Counted from the first letter of the stretch, positions 1-7,697 are shown. The stretch is 64,000 nucleotides of DNA from Natrarchaeobius oligotrophus (GCF_003841465.1 NZ_REFZ01000003.1:248001-312000); one strand, 5' to 3'. The notes: generated from the letters alone by a model not told the origin. Translations and numbers: made by a program.

Positions 1-61
1 TCAACTAATTCTACTATTGGATCAGTTATATCGTATTGTAACTCAGAGATAGTGAGTAATC

Positions 62-68
62 TATTTAA
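62..68 (+). promoter_or_regulatory. TATA-like box of structured RNA copy A
   Basis: An AT-rich TATTTAA sequence is centred 27 nt before the first GGAAGCC strand of the structured RNA. The same centre-to-strand distance is found at the two other copies, at about 8249 and 52359. Haloarchaeal transcription usually starts 25-30 nt after the TATA centre, so a transcript would begin at or beside the first paired strand. The rest of positions 1-90 is AT-rich and holds no gene that I can see. Confidence 0.5.
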
Positions 69-90
69 TGCCAGAGAGTGATGAGTTGCA

Positions 91-226
91 CGGAAGCCAG
101 TCCAGCGGGCATTCGTCGAGAAATGCCCGACGTGTTGCAGCACGTCGGACGCGGCTTCCGACTCCCCTCCAGGGAATCTAGAAGCCATGCGAAAAGACAG
201 CCCCCGAGCCCATAACTGTAGGGCTC
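91..226 (+). ncRNA. Structured leader RNA, copy A
   Basis: The sequence folds into a closing stem CGGAAGCC (91-98) with GGCTTCCG (153-160) around two adjacent hairpins. These are GGGCATT/AATGCCC (107-128) and CGACGTG/CACGTCG with a 6-nt loop (128-147). A third hairpin, GAGCCC/GGGCTC (206-226), lies inside the first small ORF. GGCTTCC can alternatively pair with GAAGCC at 181-186, directly before the ATG at 187. Copies at 8276 and 52386 have the same order of elements with different stem sequences that still pair, which points to selection for RNA structure. From memory it resembles the right-end/omega-RNA of haloarchaeal IS1341-type elements, but here it stands upstream of genes and has its own TATA-like box. 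Confidence 0.6.
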
Positions 227-453
227 ACGAGCCAGGAGTATCGGCTACCGGTCACGAGCAACAGACAACCCAGAACGACCAGAAAACGCGCCCGCGCCAC
301 ACCGCGGCACGGACGAGCAACAGTACATCCCCTGCGTCCGTCCAGTTCCCCGCAGAGACACCGACACGCCACACCACCACGCAGTACGACGAACTCCTCG
401 TGGCTGGCGACGACGCGATCCTTTTCGAAGCCACGGGAGGTGACCGGCGATGA
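187..453 (+). CDS. Small basic ORF 1 of the copy A operon
   Basis: This 88-residue ORF starts at the ATG that follows the GAAGCC strand of the structured leader, and its stop overlaps the next start as ATGA. It is polar, rich in threonine, arginine and histidine, and has no recognisable domain. Its counterparts after copies B and C sit at the same place and also end in ATGA, but copy A lacks their FLP and LAR residues. It may be a leader peptide whose translation opens the RNA and is coupled to the next ORF, or an open frame over a noncoding RNA. I cannot assign a function. Confidence 0.4.
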   Translation: MRKDSPRAHNCRAHEPGVSATGHEQQTTQNDQKTRPRHTAARTSNSTSPASVQFPAETPTRHTTTQYDELLVAGDDAILFEATGGDRR

Positions 454-635
454 CCCGCGGCGGCTATACATACCACCGACCAACCAACCGCCTGTCGAAC
501 CGCCGCCGGACACTCGAGCCCCCCAACCCCACCACCAAACCCGACAACCCCACCACCAAATCCGACAACCCCACCACCAAACCCGACACCCCCACCACTG
601 CCAACCAACCCTCGCCGGGTGGTCACGATGGATAA
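450..635 (+). CDS. Small repeat-containing ORF 2 of the copy A operon
   Basis: A 61-residue ORF starts within the ATGA that ends ORF 1 and ends in ATGGATAA, so it overlaps the next gene by 8 nt. Its middle is three copies of the heptad PTTKPDN (one with S for P), encoded by a 21-nt tandem repeat. The protein is hydrophilic, lacks cysteines and looks disordered; it may serve as a linker or only as a translational coupler. A one-nucleotide ribosomal slip or an ancestral fusion could join it to the TnpB-like protein, but nothing shows this. Confidence 0.4.
   Translation: MTRGGYTYHRPTNRLSNRRRTLEPPNPTTKPDNPTTKSDNPTTKPDTPTTANQPSPGGHDG
525..587 (+). repeat. Three tandem 21-bp repeats
   Basis: The unit AACCCCACCACCAAACCCGAC occurs three times head to tail with a single C-to-T change in the second copy, and a degenerate partial unit follows. 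The repeat keeps the reading frame of small ORF 2 and encodes PTTKPDN. Near identity of the units suggests recent expansion by slippage. Confidence 0.85.
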
Positions 636-1329
636 CCCCGACCGCACCCCGATCGGCGTCGACCTCGGCGAGTACAACCTCTACACCGCCTGTCCAGCCA
701 CGATGCCGGACTCGAGGGGAGCCTGTACGATCTCCGGCGACGAGATTTGCGCTCGCCTGGACGAACTCCGCGCACAGGTCGCCGCACTGCTCGCTAGCGC
801 CTACGATCGCGACACGGTCGTCGCGTACGTGAGACAGTGTCGTAACGAGTTGCTCGAGGCCCTCGAGGACGCGGCACGAGAGCTCTGCGAGTACGCGAGC
901 GCCTACGACCAGCCCGTGCTCGTCACCGAGGACAGCCACTACGAGCCGGACCTGTGGGCGTGGCTCACCGATCCCGACGCTCACCGCGGGACGGCGTGGC
1001 TCCTCTCGATGGCCCATCTGCGCCTCCGAGCGGTCGCCGCCGAGTACGCCATCGAGGTCACGGCGGTGCCCGAAGCCTACTCCTCACAGGAGTGTCACGG
1101 CTGTGGCGTCATCGGCGACCGACCGGTCGACAAGACGCTCCGCTGTCCCAACCCGGACTGTCACGTCGACGTGGTCCACGCGGATTACAACGCCGCGAAG
1201 GTCCTCGCACAGCGGTACTACCCCGGTCAGCGGTGTGCATACCGATCCCCACTCCCGGTCACGACGGCCGAGCGTCCGGCACTCGTCGCCGACGGCGGGC
1301 CACCACAGTCGCCACGGGAGGATGCGTAA
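628..1329 (+). CDS. Compact RuvC-only TnpB-like protein
   Basis: This 233-residue protein carries the three RuvC motifs of TnpB/IS1341-type nucleases: GVDLGEYN (D12), LVTEDSHY (E101) and HADYNAA (D186). A zinc ribbon lies between the last two (C156, C159, C173, C178). Typical TnpB proteins are about 370-450 residues, and the N-terminal recognition and wedge regions are absent here, yet the catalytic acids are intact. The start at 628 was chosen because ATGGATAA overlaps the previous stop; a GTG at 619 is possible. The stop overlaps another small ORF by 8 nt. No TnpA and no transposon ends were found. It could be a stable truncated family or a remnant; the chain of overlaps favours a maintained gene. 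Confidence 0.75.
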   Translation: MDNPDRTPIGVDLGEYNLYTACPATMPDSRGACTISGDEICARLDELRAQVAALLASAYDRDTVVAYVRQCRNELLEALEDAARELCEYASAYDQPVLVTEDSHYEPDLWAWLTDPDAHRGTAWLLSMAHLRLRAVAAEYAIEVTAVPEAYSSQECHGCGVIGDRPVDKTLRCPNPDCHVDVVHADYNAAKVLAQRYYPGQRCAYRSPLPVTTAERPALVADGGPPQSPREDA

Positions 1330-1444
1330 TCGCCGCCGACCGCGAGGCGACGAGCACGTCGAGATCGGGCAGCCTCGAGTCACCGCTGTGGAACCCACGC
1401 ACCTCACCGCCCACTCCCGCCGTTCGCCGACGCCGCCCGCCTGA
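1322..1444 (+). CDS. Small ORF after the TnpB-like gene
   Basis: A 40-residue arginine- and proline-rich ORF starts in ATGCGTAA, overlapping the TnpB-like stop by 8 nt, the same ATG-NN-TAA layout as the preceding junction. No domain is recognisable. It may be the frame-shifted C-terminal part of a longer ancestral TnpB-like protein, or a coupled small protein. A 56-nt gap separates it from the next gene. Confidence 0.3.
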   Translation: MRNRRRPRGDEHVEIGQPRVTAVEPTHLTAHSRRSPTPPA

Positions 1445-1500
1445 TCGCGATTCAGCAGCTGCATCGTCTTCTCAACGACCCATCCACGGACCCCAAAGCC

Positions 1501-2397
1501 ATGAGCACGAACACCGAGTCATCCGGACCGAACGAATCGCCCATCCAGACGCTACCGAACGAACTCGAGTCGCTTCGAGAGCGAATCGCCGCGCTCGAAT
1601 CCAGCCTCGAGCAGAAAAAGGAGCGTCTCGACCACCTCGAGGCCGAACTCGGCCGAGAGCGAGCAGCGAACGAGCGTCTCGAGGCACGGGTCGAAGAACT
1701 CGAGCACGCACAGACACCGATCGAGGCACGGTTAGACGCCCACGAAAAGAAGCTGAACGCGAACAAGGATCGCGTCGGCGAACTTCAGGCCCGCGAACTC
1801 GAGAAGGGCGCGCATCTGTTCGAGGAGAACGTCGACCGGAGCGAAATCGAGGTTGCGGACGGCCGCCTCGAACGGATCGGCAAAGACGACGGTCGGCAGT
1901 ACTTTCGACTCCCAGAGAGCGACGATCCACTCGAGCGTGGCGGCGACGTCGCGCTGGCACACGGCGATCTCCTGCCGATTCAGCAACTCGCCAAGATGGA
2001 CGATGACATGCTCCATGCAACGACGTCCCCGCTGCCTTCCCGGCTCGCTGCCAAGCTCTGGAAGGCGCGTACCGATCCCGGTGTGGGTGACAACCCCTGG
2101 GAGAAGGGCAGTACAGGAGTCCGTGAGTACGTTACAGCGAGCGATATGAAACACTGGATCCGCCGGCAAGAGAAGGGCATCAGTGACGAGTACGCAAAGA
2201 AACTCGTCTCGAGGACGATCGATGCCTTGCTCGACCTCTCAAAGAACCGCCTCGCGATCAAACGAACGCGACAGCGCAAGAACGGTCTCGAGTACACCGA
2301 GCGGCGCGTCCTGCTGATGGAAGATGCAGAGATCCCTGGTGAAGGAACTGGAGCACCCGAGCAAGAGTGTCCGGAGACAGCTGACGTCGACGGCTGA
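1501..2397 (+). CDS. Coiled-coil protein with C-terminal winged-helix-like part
   Basis: The 298-residue protein begins with a polar tail followed by a long charged coiled coil (about residues 20-110, repeated LESLRERIAALESSLEQK-type heptads). A globular part follows (about 110-200), then a region (about 200-270) with the helical, basic look of a winged helix, including KKLVSRTIDALLDLSKNRL. Similar proteins, as far as I recall, are common conserved hypotheticals on haloarchaeal plasmids and integrated elements, where a DNA-binding or replication/partition role is plausible. It is the last gene of a same-strand run that begins with structured RNA copy A. The function is not known. Confidence 0.75.
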   Translation: MSTNTESSGPNESPIQTLPNELESLRERIAALESSLEQKKERLDHLEAELGRERAANERLEARVEELEHAQTPIEARLDAHEKKLNANKDRVGELQARELEKGAHLFEENVDRSEIEVADGRLERIGKDDGRQYFRLPESDDPLERGGDVALAHGDLLPIQQLAKMDDDMLHATTSPLPSRLAAKLWKARTDPGVGDNPWEKGSTGVREYVTASDMKHWIRRQEKGISDEYAKKLVSRTIDALLDLSKNRLAIKRTRQRKNGLEYTERRVLLMEDAEIPGEGTGAPEQECPETADVDG

Positions 2398-2882
2398 GGC
2401 TGTCCCCGGGTTGCTCGAACCCACCTGAGAAGGCAATCACTCTGCAGGACTCACAGCATTCCCGCGCGATTGCGGTTGGTTGCCTGTCTGGTTACTTGTC
2501 TGTCTGTCTCTCGATCGGTCGTCGTCGGTCAGAGACCGCCGACTGCTCGAGAGCGTTCACTGAAGACGTCAGGTGTCACCGGGACCCTGGAAACAACTAG
2601 TGCTGTAAATCTCGAGTGTTTGTGACCACAGAATCGAAGGAAAACTCCTGTACGTCGAAAAAACGTCCTATCGCAAGATCCGACATGCAAGATGGTGTTT
2701 TGATTCTCTATTCAAATACCAGCATTGAAACCACATCGAAAGATATAATATTATAATAGGATTTCGTAACTTATTCTAAAGGTGTAGAATAAATAACTCT
2801 CTGGATGACGAGATGGACCGTAGGTAGGATACCTCCGATGGGGAGGACCTGCGCCTTAGCATACAGGATAGATACCTAATAC
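2398..2882. other. Intergenic region, no gene seen
   Basis: This 485-nt stretch holds no convincing gene. The first half is GC-rich and contains a TCTG-rich run near 2480-2510. The part after about 2690 is AT-rich with several TATA-like sequences (around 2744-2760 and 2785-2795), which probably include the promoter of the exported protein that starts at 2883. The sequence CAACTAGTGCTG near 2595 weakly resembles the end of the palindromic repeat at 41119-41208 and might be an old element scar. Confidence 0.4.
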
Positions 2883-5111
2883 ATGAGCGGAGAACAATCA
2901 TATAACAGACGGGAATTACTTCGATATAGTAGTGCAATTACTGTCGTCGGTCTCGGAGGTTCGGGAATTGCGGCAGGAGATGACGGCCGAGAGTACGATT
3001 TCGACAAGGTCGACGACAAGGGGAATCCCCTCCACAGTGACGAAGTCACGACGGCGGGGACCGTCCAGGCAGGAAGTACGTCGGGAAGTTCGCCTGTCAA
3101 CCCGACCGAACCGGTAACCGCCGAAATAAATGCATCGACGTACGAGTGGATCAGTCTGGACCCGGACGAGTTCGGTGATGACTCGTACGCATTGCGGCTT
3201 AGTGACGATGGTGGCGTCAACTTCAATTTCCGCTACGAGACGACAGGCGACCTGACTGTCGACATCATCTGGCGACACGACTCCGGCGGGGAACTGGCGT
3301 ATCTGTTCAACGACCAGGACAGTATCCAGACCGGGTTCCGAGCGTTCACGAACGGAATCGCGGGCAACGGGCTGTTCTTCAGGAATCCATTCGGCGGCAA
3401 CGACATTTTCGTCGACGAGGATTTTCAGGACGGGAACTGGTACCAGATCCGGATCGTTCTCGACGCTGACCAGAACACCTACACGGTCTACATCGACGGC
3501 GAGGCAGTTGGCGAATCCTACTACGACGCCAGCGGGTTCGTCACTAGTGACGACTTCAGGATCATGGGTCGGAAGACCGGTTCGTCCACGCTGGTCGACT
3601 ACCGGTATTTCGCCTGGGCCAACAACGTGATTCTGCCTGACGAAGCGGATCGGATCGACTCCTCGCTGCTCCGGTTAGACCTCGAGGAAGGCGAAGGTGA
3701 ACAGATCACCAACCGCGGCCTCGTGGGTGTCGAAGATCTGCTCGACGAAAAACGGGACCTCATTACACAGATCCGGTCAAACACCGCGGCGTTCGCAGAG
3801 CCATCCGACGTCGACGTCGCGGCGGACCAGTTCGTTGAGGACACAGAGCGACAACTCGATGACCTCACGACCGACGAGAAGAAACAGTACACAGAGGCAC
3901 TCAACAGACTGGTCAGCAGCGAACGAGTCGCCGAAGAGGCGTCTGGAGAGCCTGTCGAGGATATCGTCACGCGAACCGGAAACGCGGTCGTTAACGCCAT
4001 GATGACGATTGGGATCGAGGCGTTAACGCTTGGCCTCGGGAACGCCAGTATCGCCCAGCGGGCGGTCAAACTAGTCGGTGAGCAAATCTCCGGCGGTGCA
4101 AAGGCAACGACCCGGACGATCACCGGGCAGTTCGCAGAGTACGCGACGAAATTCGACAACCTGATCAGTCGCAGATCTGTGGACTTCGGGCGGCAGGTCG
4201 ATGAGTACGTTGATACGTATCCGAGGCAGTTCAGGGAGAATGCTGGCCTGACGGAATCCCAACGCCGTACCCTGCGAGATTCGCTGCGGGATGAATCCAT
4301 CAGAGGGGTCATGAACGTGGCGACAGCTGCCGGAGAAAACGTCCCAGACGACCTGTACGCCGACATTCAGGCGATCGTCGACGATACCAAAGAGCGGTTC
4401 AATCAACTCGCGTTCGATTACTACTGGTTCGGGGAGAAAATCGTGGACGACTCCCTCGACTTCCCGACGGTTTCGCTCCCGACGGAGGTCGGGTTTACCG
4501 TCGATATCCCGTACGTCGACATTCCGTTCGTCGACACCGAGTTCGACATGACCTACGAGTTCGAGTCAGAAAAGATCGACGAGGCGGAGTCGACGCTCGA
4601 CGACCTCGCCGACCGACTCGATACCCTGGCTTCGTTCGAGTCCGCTATCACCGCGACTGGCATCGAACCGGCGATGACGGTGGGAGTAGACTATCTCGAA
4701 GACGAGATCGAGACCGGCGGGCTGGAACAGCAGGACCCGGAAGACCGCGAGAACCTGTCCGAGTCGGGACAGGAGGCGACCAATCTCGTCACGAGGGGTG
4801 CCTCCACCGTATTCGATATTATCGATACGCTGACACGGGGTGTCATGTACGCGAGTATCATGATCGGGCTTGCAGTCCTATTTATCTACGCCATCGTGGC
4901 AGCAGCGTCTCTCTCTAGTGTGGTTGGCGTCCCGGCGATCATCCCATCGACGGGACTGTTGCTCGTAATACTCGGCATCCTGAGCGCCATCGATGTTCTG
5001 ATCGTCCTGAGTCGGGTGGGGGCGATCGGGAAGGCGCTGACGCTTCTCGCACATATCACCACTATCACGACGGCTGGTATCAACACCAACGTAATCGAGG
5101 AGGTGAGCTAA
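2883..5111 (+). CDS. Tat-exported LamG-like membrane-anchored protein
   Basis: The 742-residue protein starts with a twin-arginine signal (NRRELLR followed by a hydrophobic stretch ending near residue 30). Residues about 75-255 look like a LamG/concanavalin A-like jelly roll, with typical segments such as GNWYQIRIVLDA and YTVYIDGEAVG. A long helical region follows (260-640), and the C-terminus has two or three hydrophobic segments (about 665-735) that probably anchor it in the membrane. The next gene starts one nucleotide after its stop, so the two form an operon and may form a complex. Ligand binding at the cell surface is inferred from the LamG-like fold only. Confidence 0.7.
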   Translation: MSGEQSYNRRELLRYSSAITVVGLGGSGIAAGDDGREYDFDKVDDKGNPLHSDEVTTAGTVQAGSTSGSSPVNPTEPVTAEINASTYEWISLDPDEFGDDSYALRLSDDGGVNFNFRYETTGDLTVDIIWRHDSGGELAYLFNDQDSIQTGFRAFTNGIAGNGLFFRNPFGGNDIFVDEDFQDGNWYQIRIVLDADQNTYTVYIDGEAVGESYYDASGFVTSDDFRIMGRKTGSSTLVDYRYFAWANNVILPDEADRIDSSLLRLDLEEGEGEQITNRGLVGVEDLLDEKRDLITQIRSNTAAFAEPSDVDVAADQFVEDTERQLDDLTTDEKKQYTEALNRLVSSERVAEEASGEPVEDIVTRTGNAVVNAMMTIGIEALTLGLGNASIAQRAVKLVGEQISGGAKATTRTITGQFAEYATKFDNLISRRSVDFGRQVDEYVDTYPRQFRENAGLTESQRRTLRDSLRDESIRGVMNVATAAGENVPDDLYADIQAIVDDTKERFNQLAFDYYWFGEKIVDDSLDFPTVSLPTEVGFTVDIPYVDIPFVDTEFDMTYEFESEKIDEAESTLDDLADRLDTLASFESAITATGIEPAMTVGVDYLEDEIETGGLEQQDPEDRENLSESGQEATNLVTRGASTVFDIIDTLTRGVMYASIMIGLAVLFIYAIVAAASLSSVVGVPAIIPSTGLLLVILGILSAIDVLIVLSRVGAIGKALTLLAHITTITTAGINTNVIEEVS

Positions 5112-5112
5112 G

Positions 5113-6243
5113 ATGGTCGAGCAGATCTACACGGACTTCCTGACAGCACTCCGTGAGGACGACGGTGAGCAGGCGATAGCGCTCGCAGACGAGTACCTCG
5201 AGGTGCTCAGTGCACAGACAGGAGTCGATATCGCACGAGAGGTCGCTGCACGCCGATACCTCACCCAGGGAATCACTCAGGACGACCGTGAGACGACCGC
5301 CAGAACTGTCATCGAAGCTGGCGAGCAGACCCGTCAACTGCGCGCCCAGAGTGGTGCCCTCGTGCATGCGCTGGCATCGGGCCAACTCGATTTCGAGCGC
5401 GGTGCCAACATCACCGAGGAACTGATCGACGTACAGGAGACGCTAGACAGCGCGTACGAAGAACTTCGCGCGGACGATGCCCTGGAGCAGGTAGGGCCGA
5501 TCCTGGTCGCTGACAGCGACAGCTCACTCGAGGTCCAGAAGGCGGTGGACGAAACTACCCGCGGACGGGGACCCAATTCCGGGAACGGAAACCCCAACCG
5601 GGGGGGCGGCAACGGTGGTGGTCCCCCAACCGGGACCGTTGTCGAGACGAGTGCGACCGTTGTGGTCAGGAACGCAGGTGGCGAGGCCGCGACCGATCTC
5701 GATGTCGACGTCGACGAGACGCCGCTTTCGGGTGTCGACGTGAGACCGGCGACCGTCTCGGAGATCGGTCCAGACGAACAGGCCGAACTCACCGTCGAGG
5801 TCTCCCGATCGAATCCCGCCGGGAGGTACACGCTGACGATTCAGATCGGCTCGGGGGCGGATGGGGTCTCCGAGTCCATACAGGTGATCGTCGCGGACAA
5901 GCAGCGATACGTCGAGGATGCGATCACCTCCCTGGAAGACCTCCGAGACGTGTTCGAGGGAATCGGACAGGAGACTGATCGCTCGATGCGATCGTTCCTG
6001 CGGATCACGAACCGGTCGCGCCGCGACCTCGAAACTGTCCGCGATGACCTCGATGACGGGTCTATGGACGCGAAGGGAGCGAACCAGGAGTTGTTCTCCA
6101 CCAAGCAGGGCCTCTCCGGTCTCCCATCGAAAATAGAGACTCTCGCAATGCTGTCCGGCGCTGAACGGGCCTCGCTCACTTCCGAGGTCGACGCCATCGT
6201 CGACTCCATCGAGCGAGCCATGGGGGCAGGAATCGAGCACTGA
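5113..6243 (+). CDS. CARDB-like domain protein, partner of the LamG-like protein
   Basis: The 376-residue protein has an N-terminal helical part (1-150), a glycine/asparagine-rich linker (about 155-178), and a beta-rich segment (about 180-265) with the pattern of a CARDB/Ig-like cell-adhesion domain (ATVVVRNAGGEAATDLDV...). A C-terminal helical region completes it (270-376). No signal peptide or membrane segment is visible, which is odd for a protein with a CARDB-like domain. It starts 1 nt after the upstream stop, so translation is probably coupled. The function is unknown. Confidence 0.65.
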   Translation: MVEQIYTDFLTALREDDGEQAIALADEYLEVLSAQTGVDIAREVAARRYLTQGITQDDRETTARTVIEAGEQTRQLRAQSGALVHALASGQLDFERGANITEELIDVQETLDSAYEELRADDALEQVGPILVADSDSSLEVQKAVDETTRGRGPNSGNGNPNRGGGNGGGPPTGTVVETSATVVVRNAGGEAATDLDVDVDETPLSGVDVRPATVSEIGPDEQAELTVEVSRSNPAGRYTLTIQIGSGADGVSESIQVIVADKQRYVEDAITSLEDLRDVFEGIGQETDRSMRSFLRITNRSRRDLETVRDDLDDGSMDAKGANQELFSTKQGLSGLPSKIETLAMLSGAERASLTSEVDAIVDSIERAMGAGIEH

Positions 6244-6257
6244 CTGTCGCTTCCACC

Positions 6258-6268
6258 CGTTTTTCTGG
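6258..6268 (+). terminator. T-rich run after the CARDB-like gene
   Basis: The sequence CCCGTTTTTCT lies 15-25 nt after the stop at 6243, before a convergent gene. Archaeal termination often needs only a T run, so this is a possible terminator. No stem is obvious. Confidence 0.3.
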
Positions 6269-6321
6269 AGTGCCGACGCGGTTCCGATTCACAGCGGCGG
6301 GCCCCTGCCGAGGGACACGGC

Positions 6322-6735
6322 TCACAGGAACCCGGCAGCCAATCCGGCAGCAGCCATCCCGGTCCCAATAATCTGCAAGGTAGTTCGCTGTCCGGCGCCG
6401 GACAGTATGGCGCCGTCGTCCGCCGTGGACTGGTGGTAGCGGGAGAGGTACGCCACGTACAGGCCGGTAGCGGCGGCGATGACTGCGGCTACGTCACCGA
6501 AGTAGCCGGGTAGTGTTCGACCCCGGGGATCCGTCAGCGGCGTGATCGCATCCATCCCGAGGACGACGATGGTCGGCACCCCCACCGCGACGAATGCCGT
6601 CAGGATGCTCCGCCCAGCGGCGAGGATGATCCCCTGAGTGGTCGCCTCCCGGCGGTCGTCGGTGAGGTGGACGACGAGCAGGAGTGCCGTAGTCAGGACC
6701 CAAATGCCGGTGAGTACCTCGAACTGGGAAACCAT
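6322..6735 (-). CDS. Four-helix membrane protein of unknown function
   Basis: The 137-residue protein has about four hydrophobic segments (near residues 7-24, 35-62, 77-97 and 115-137) and no recognised domain. It is convergent with the CARDB-like gene and has an AT-rich promoter region just upstream (6736-6780, with TATAAAAGG read on the + strand). It may belong to the LamG/CARDB module or be an independent cargo gene. Confidence 0.65.
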   Translation of the reverse strand: MVSQFEVLTGIWVLTTALLLVVHLTDDRREATTQGIILAAGRSILTAFVAVGVPTIVVLGMDAITPLTDPRGRTLPGYFGDVAAVIAAATGLYVAYLSRYHQSTADDGAILSGAGQRTTLQIIGTGMAAAGLAAGFL

Positions 6736-6792
6736 ATTTGCATGTTCTATTTTGAGTATAAAAGGACTGTTATTCGCTTTTAGTCAGTCGAC

Positions 6793-6873
6793 GTGGTGAG
6801 GTCCGAACTCGAGCAGGCGATCGACGACGCCGGGGCCGAGCGGCGGAAAACACGAGGGGCTGACGATGAGTAG
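6793..6873 (+). pseudogene. Remnant ORF ending in a coupled overlap
   Basis: A 26-codon GTG-started frame rich in charged residues (ELEQAIDDAGAERRK) ends at a TAG that overlaps the ATG of the next short frame (ATGAGTAG). Overlapping start and stop codons are typical of real haloarchaeal gene pairs, so this looks like the tail of a gene truncated at its 5' side. What it encoded is not clear. Confidence 0.3.
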
Positions 6874-6946
6874 CAAGCAGATCTCTTGGGGGGCTGACAA
6901 ACGCTCGAAGCCGAACAAAGGAACGGTGTCTACCTACTCGAGGTAG
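6866..6946 (+). pseudogene. Remnant ORF next to the IS630 element
   Basis: A 26-residue frame starts in the overlap with the preceding remnant (MSSKQISWGADKRSKPNKG) and stops at 6944-6946, about 50 nt before the left end of the insertion sequence. It resembles the first residues of a larger protein that has been lost, perhaps by deletion linked to the insertion. Confidence 0.3.
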
Positions 6947-7018
6947 AATCGGGGTTTGATGGTTATACCGTTCATTCGGCGACAGATCACGTCTAGTAGC
7001 TTCCCAACCGTCGAGTGA

Positions 7019-7651
7019 CTAGTTCTCAGCATCCTCGATAGTCGGATAGAGCCGGTGTAGTTTCGTGCGAGCGTCTTCGTTTGTAAATTGCCAATTGACC
7101 GTGACATCCAACTCATTACGCTCAGTTTCCCACGCAGCGACCTCCGACTGGAGGGTCGCTGCGTCCGGAATTCTGCGGTTGAGACACTGAGTCTGGAGCG
7201 TGCTCCAGACGAGTTCGGCCATATTCAGCCAACTTCCGTGCGTGGGCGTATAGTAGAACTCGAACCGACCGAGATACTCGCGTGCTTTTTCGGGCGAGAA
7301 GAACCGATAGAATGCGGCGGGATTGTGCGTGCTGAGGTTGTCTAAGACTACCCGGATGCAGTCCGCATCCGGGTAGTCGTCCGCTATCGTCTGCATGCAG
7401 TCGATCCACTCACATGTCCGCCGACGTTCCGTCACGTGAAGGCGACACTGACCTGTCAACGGCTCAGTCGCCATGTGAAGCATTCGTTTCCCATTGCGTT
7501 CGTAGTGATGATCTACTCGAGCGACCGCTCCCGGTGTCGCCGGGAGCGGGTCGCGCACGTGCTTGCGAAGCTCCTTGCTAGATTCGTCGAAACAGATGAC
7601 CGGACGGCTTTCGTCGTACGGTTCTTGATACAGCGACAGGAGTGTTTCCAT
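7019..7651 (-). CDS. IS630 transposase, catalytic part (orfB)
   Basis: This frame carries the DDE catalytic core of IS630/Tc1-mariner transposases: ICFDESSKE (D22), VVLDNLSTHN (D104) and SWLNMAELVW (E146), counted from the ATG at 7651. The coding frame continues upstream of that ATG, through RSEYWLIPPKENAEFVYR, to a run of seven A residues near 7733 where the N-terminal frame has to shift by +1. So the active protein would be an orfA-orfB fusion, and the internal ATG is probably not the true start. The protein cuts and joins the element ends at TA sites. Confidence 0.75.
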   Translation of the reverse strand: METLLSLYQEPYDESRPVICFDESSKELRKHVRDPLPATPGAVARVDHHYERNGKRMLHMATEPLTGQCRLHVTERRRTCEWIDCMQTIADDYPDADCIRVVLDNLSTHNPAAFYRFFSPEKAREYLGRFEFYYTPTHGSWLNMAELVWSTLQTQCLNRRIPDAATLQSEVAAWETERNELDVTVNWQFTNEDARTKLHRLYPTIEDAEN

Positions 7652-7697
7652 GCGGTAGACGAATTCCGCGTTTTCCTTGGGCGGAATGAGCCAGTAC

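Noticed and set aside
92-98. GGAAG strands of the structured RNA read as ribosome-binding sites
   Set aside because: They sit 70 to 106 nt before the first ATG and pair with GGCTTCC, so they cannot serve as Shine-Dalgarno sequences for these starts; the archaeal site is GGAGG-like and 5-10 nt before the start.
178-1017. Long minus-strand frame with repeated WWWGCR residues opposite the TnpB-like operon
   Set aside because: The tryptophan repeats come from reading the complementary strand of the tandem CCCCACCACCAAA repeat. Composition is not haloarchaeal and the frame runs antisense to the RuvC motifs.
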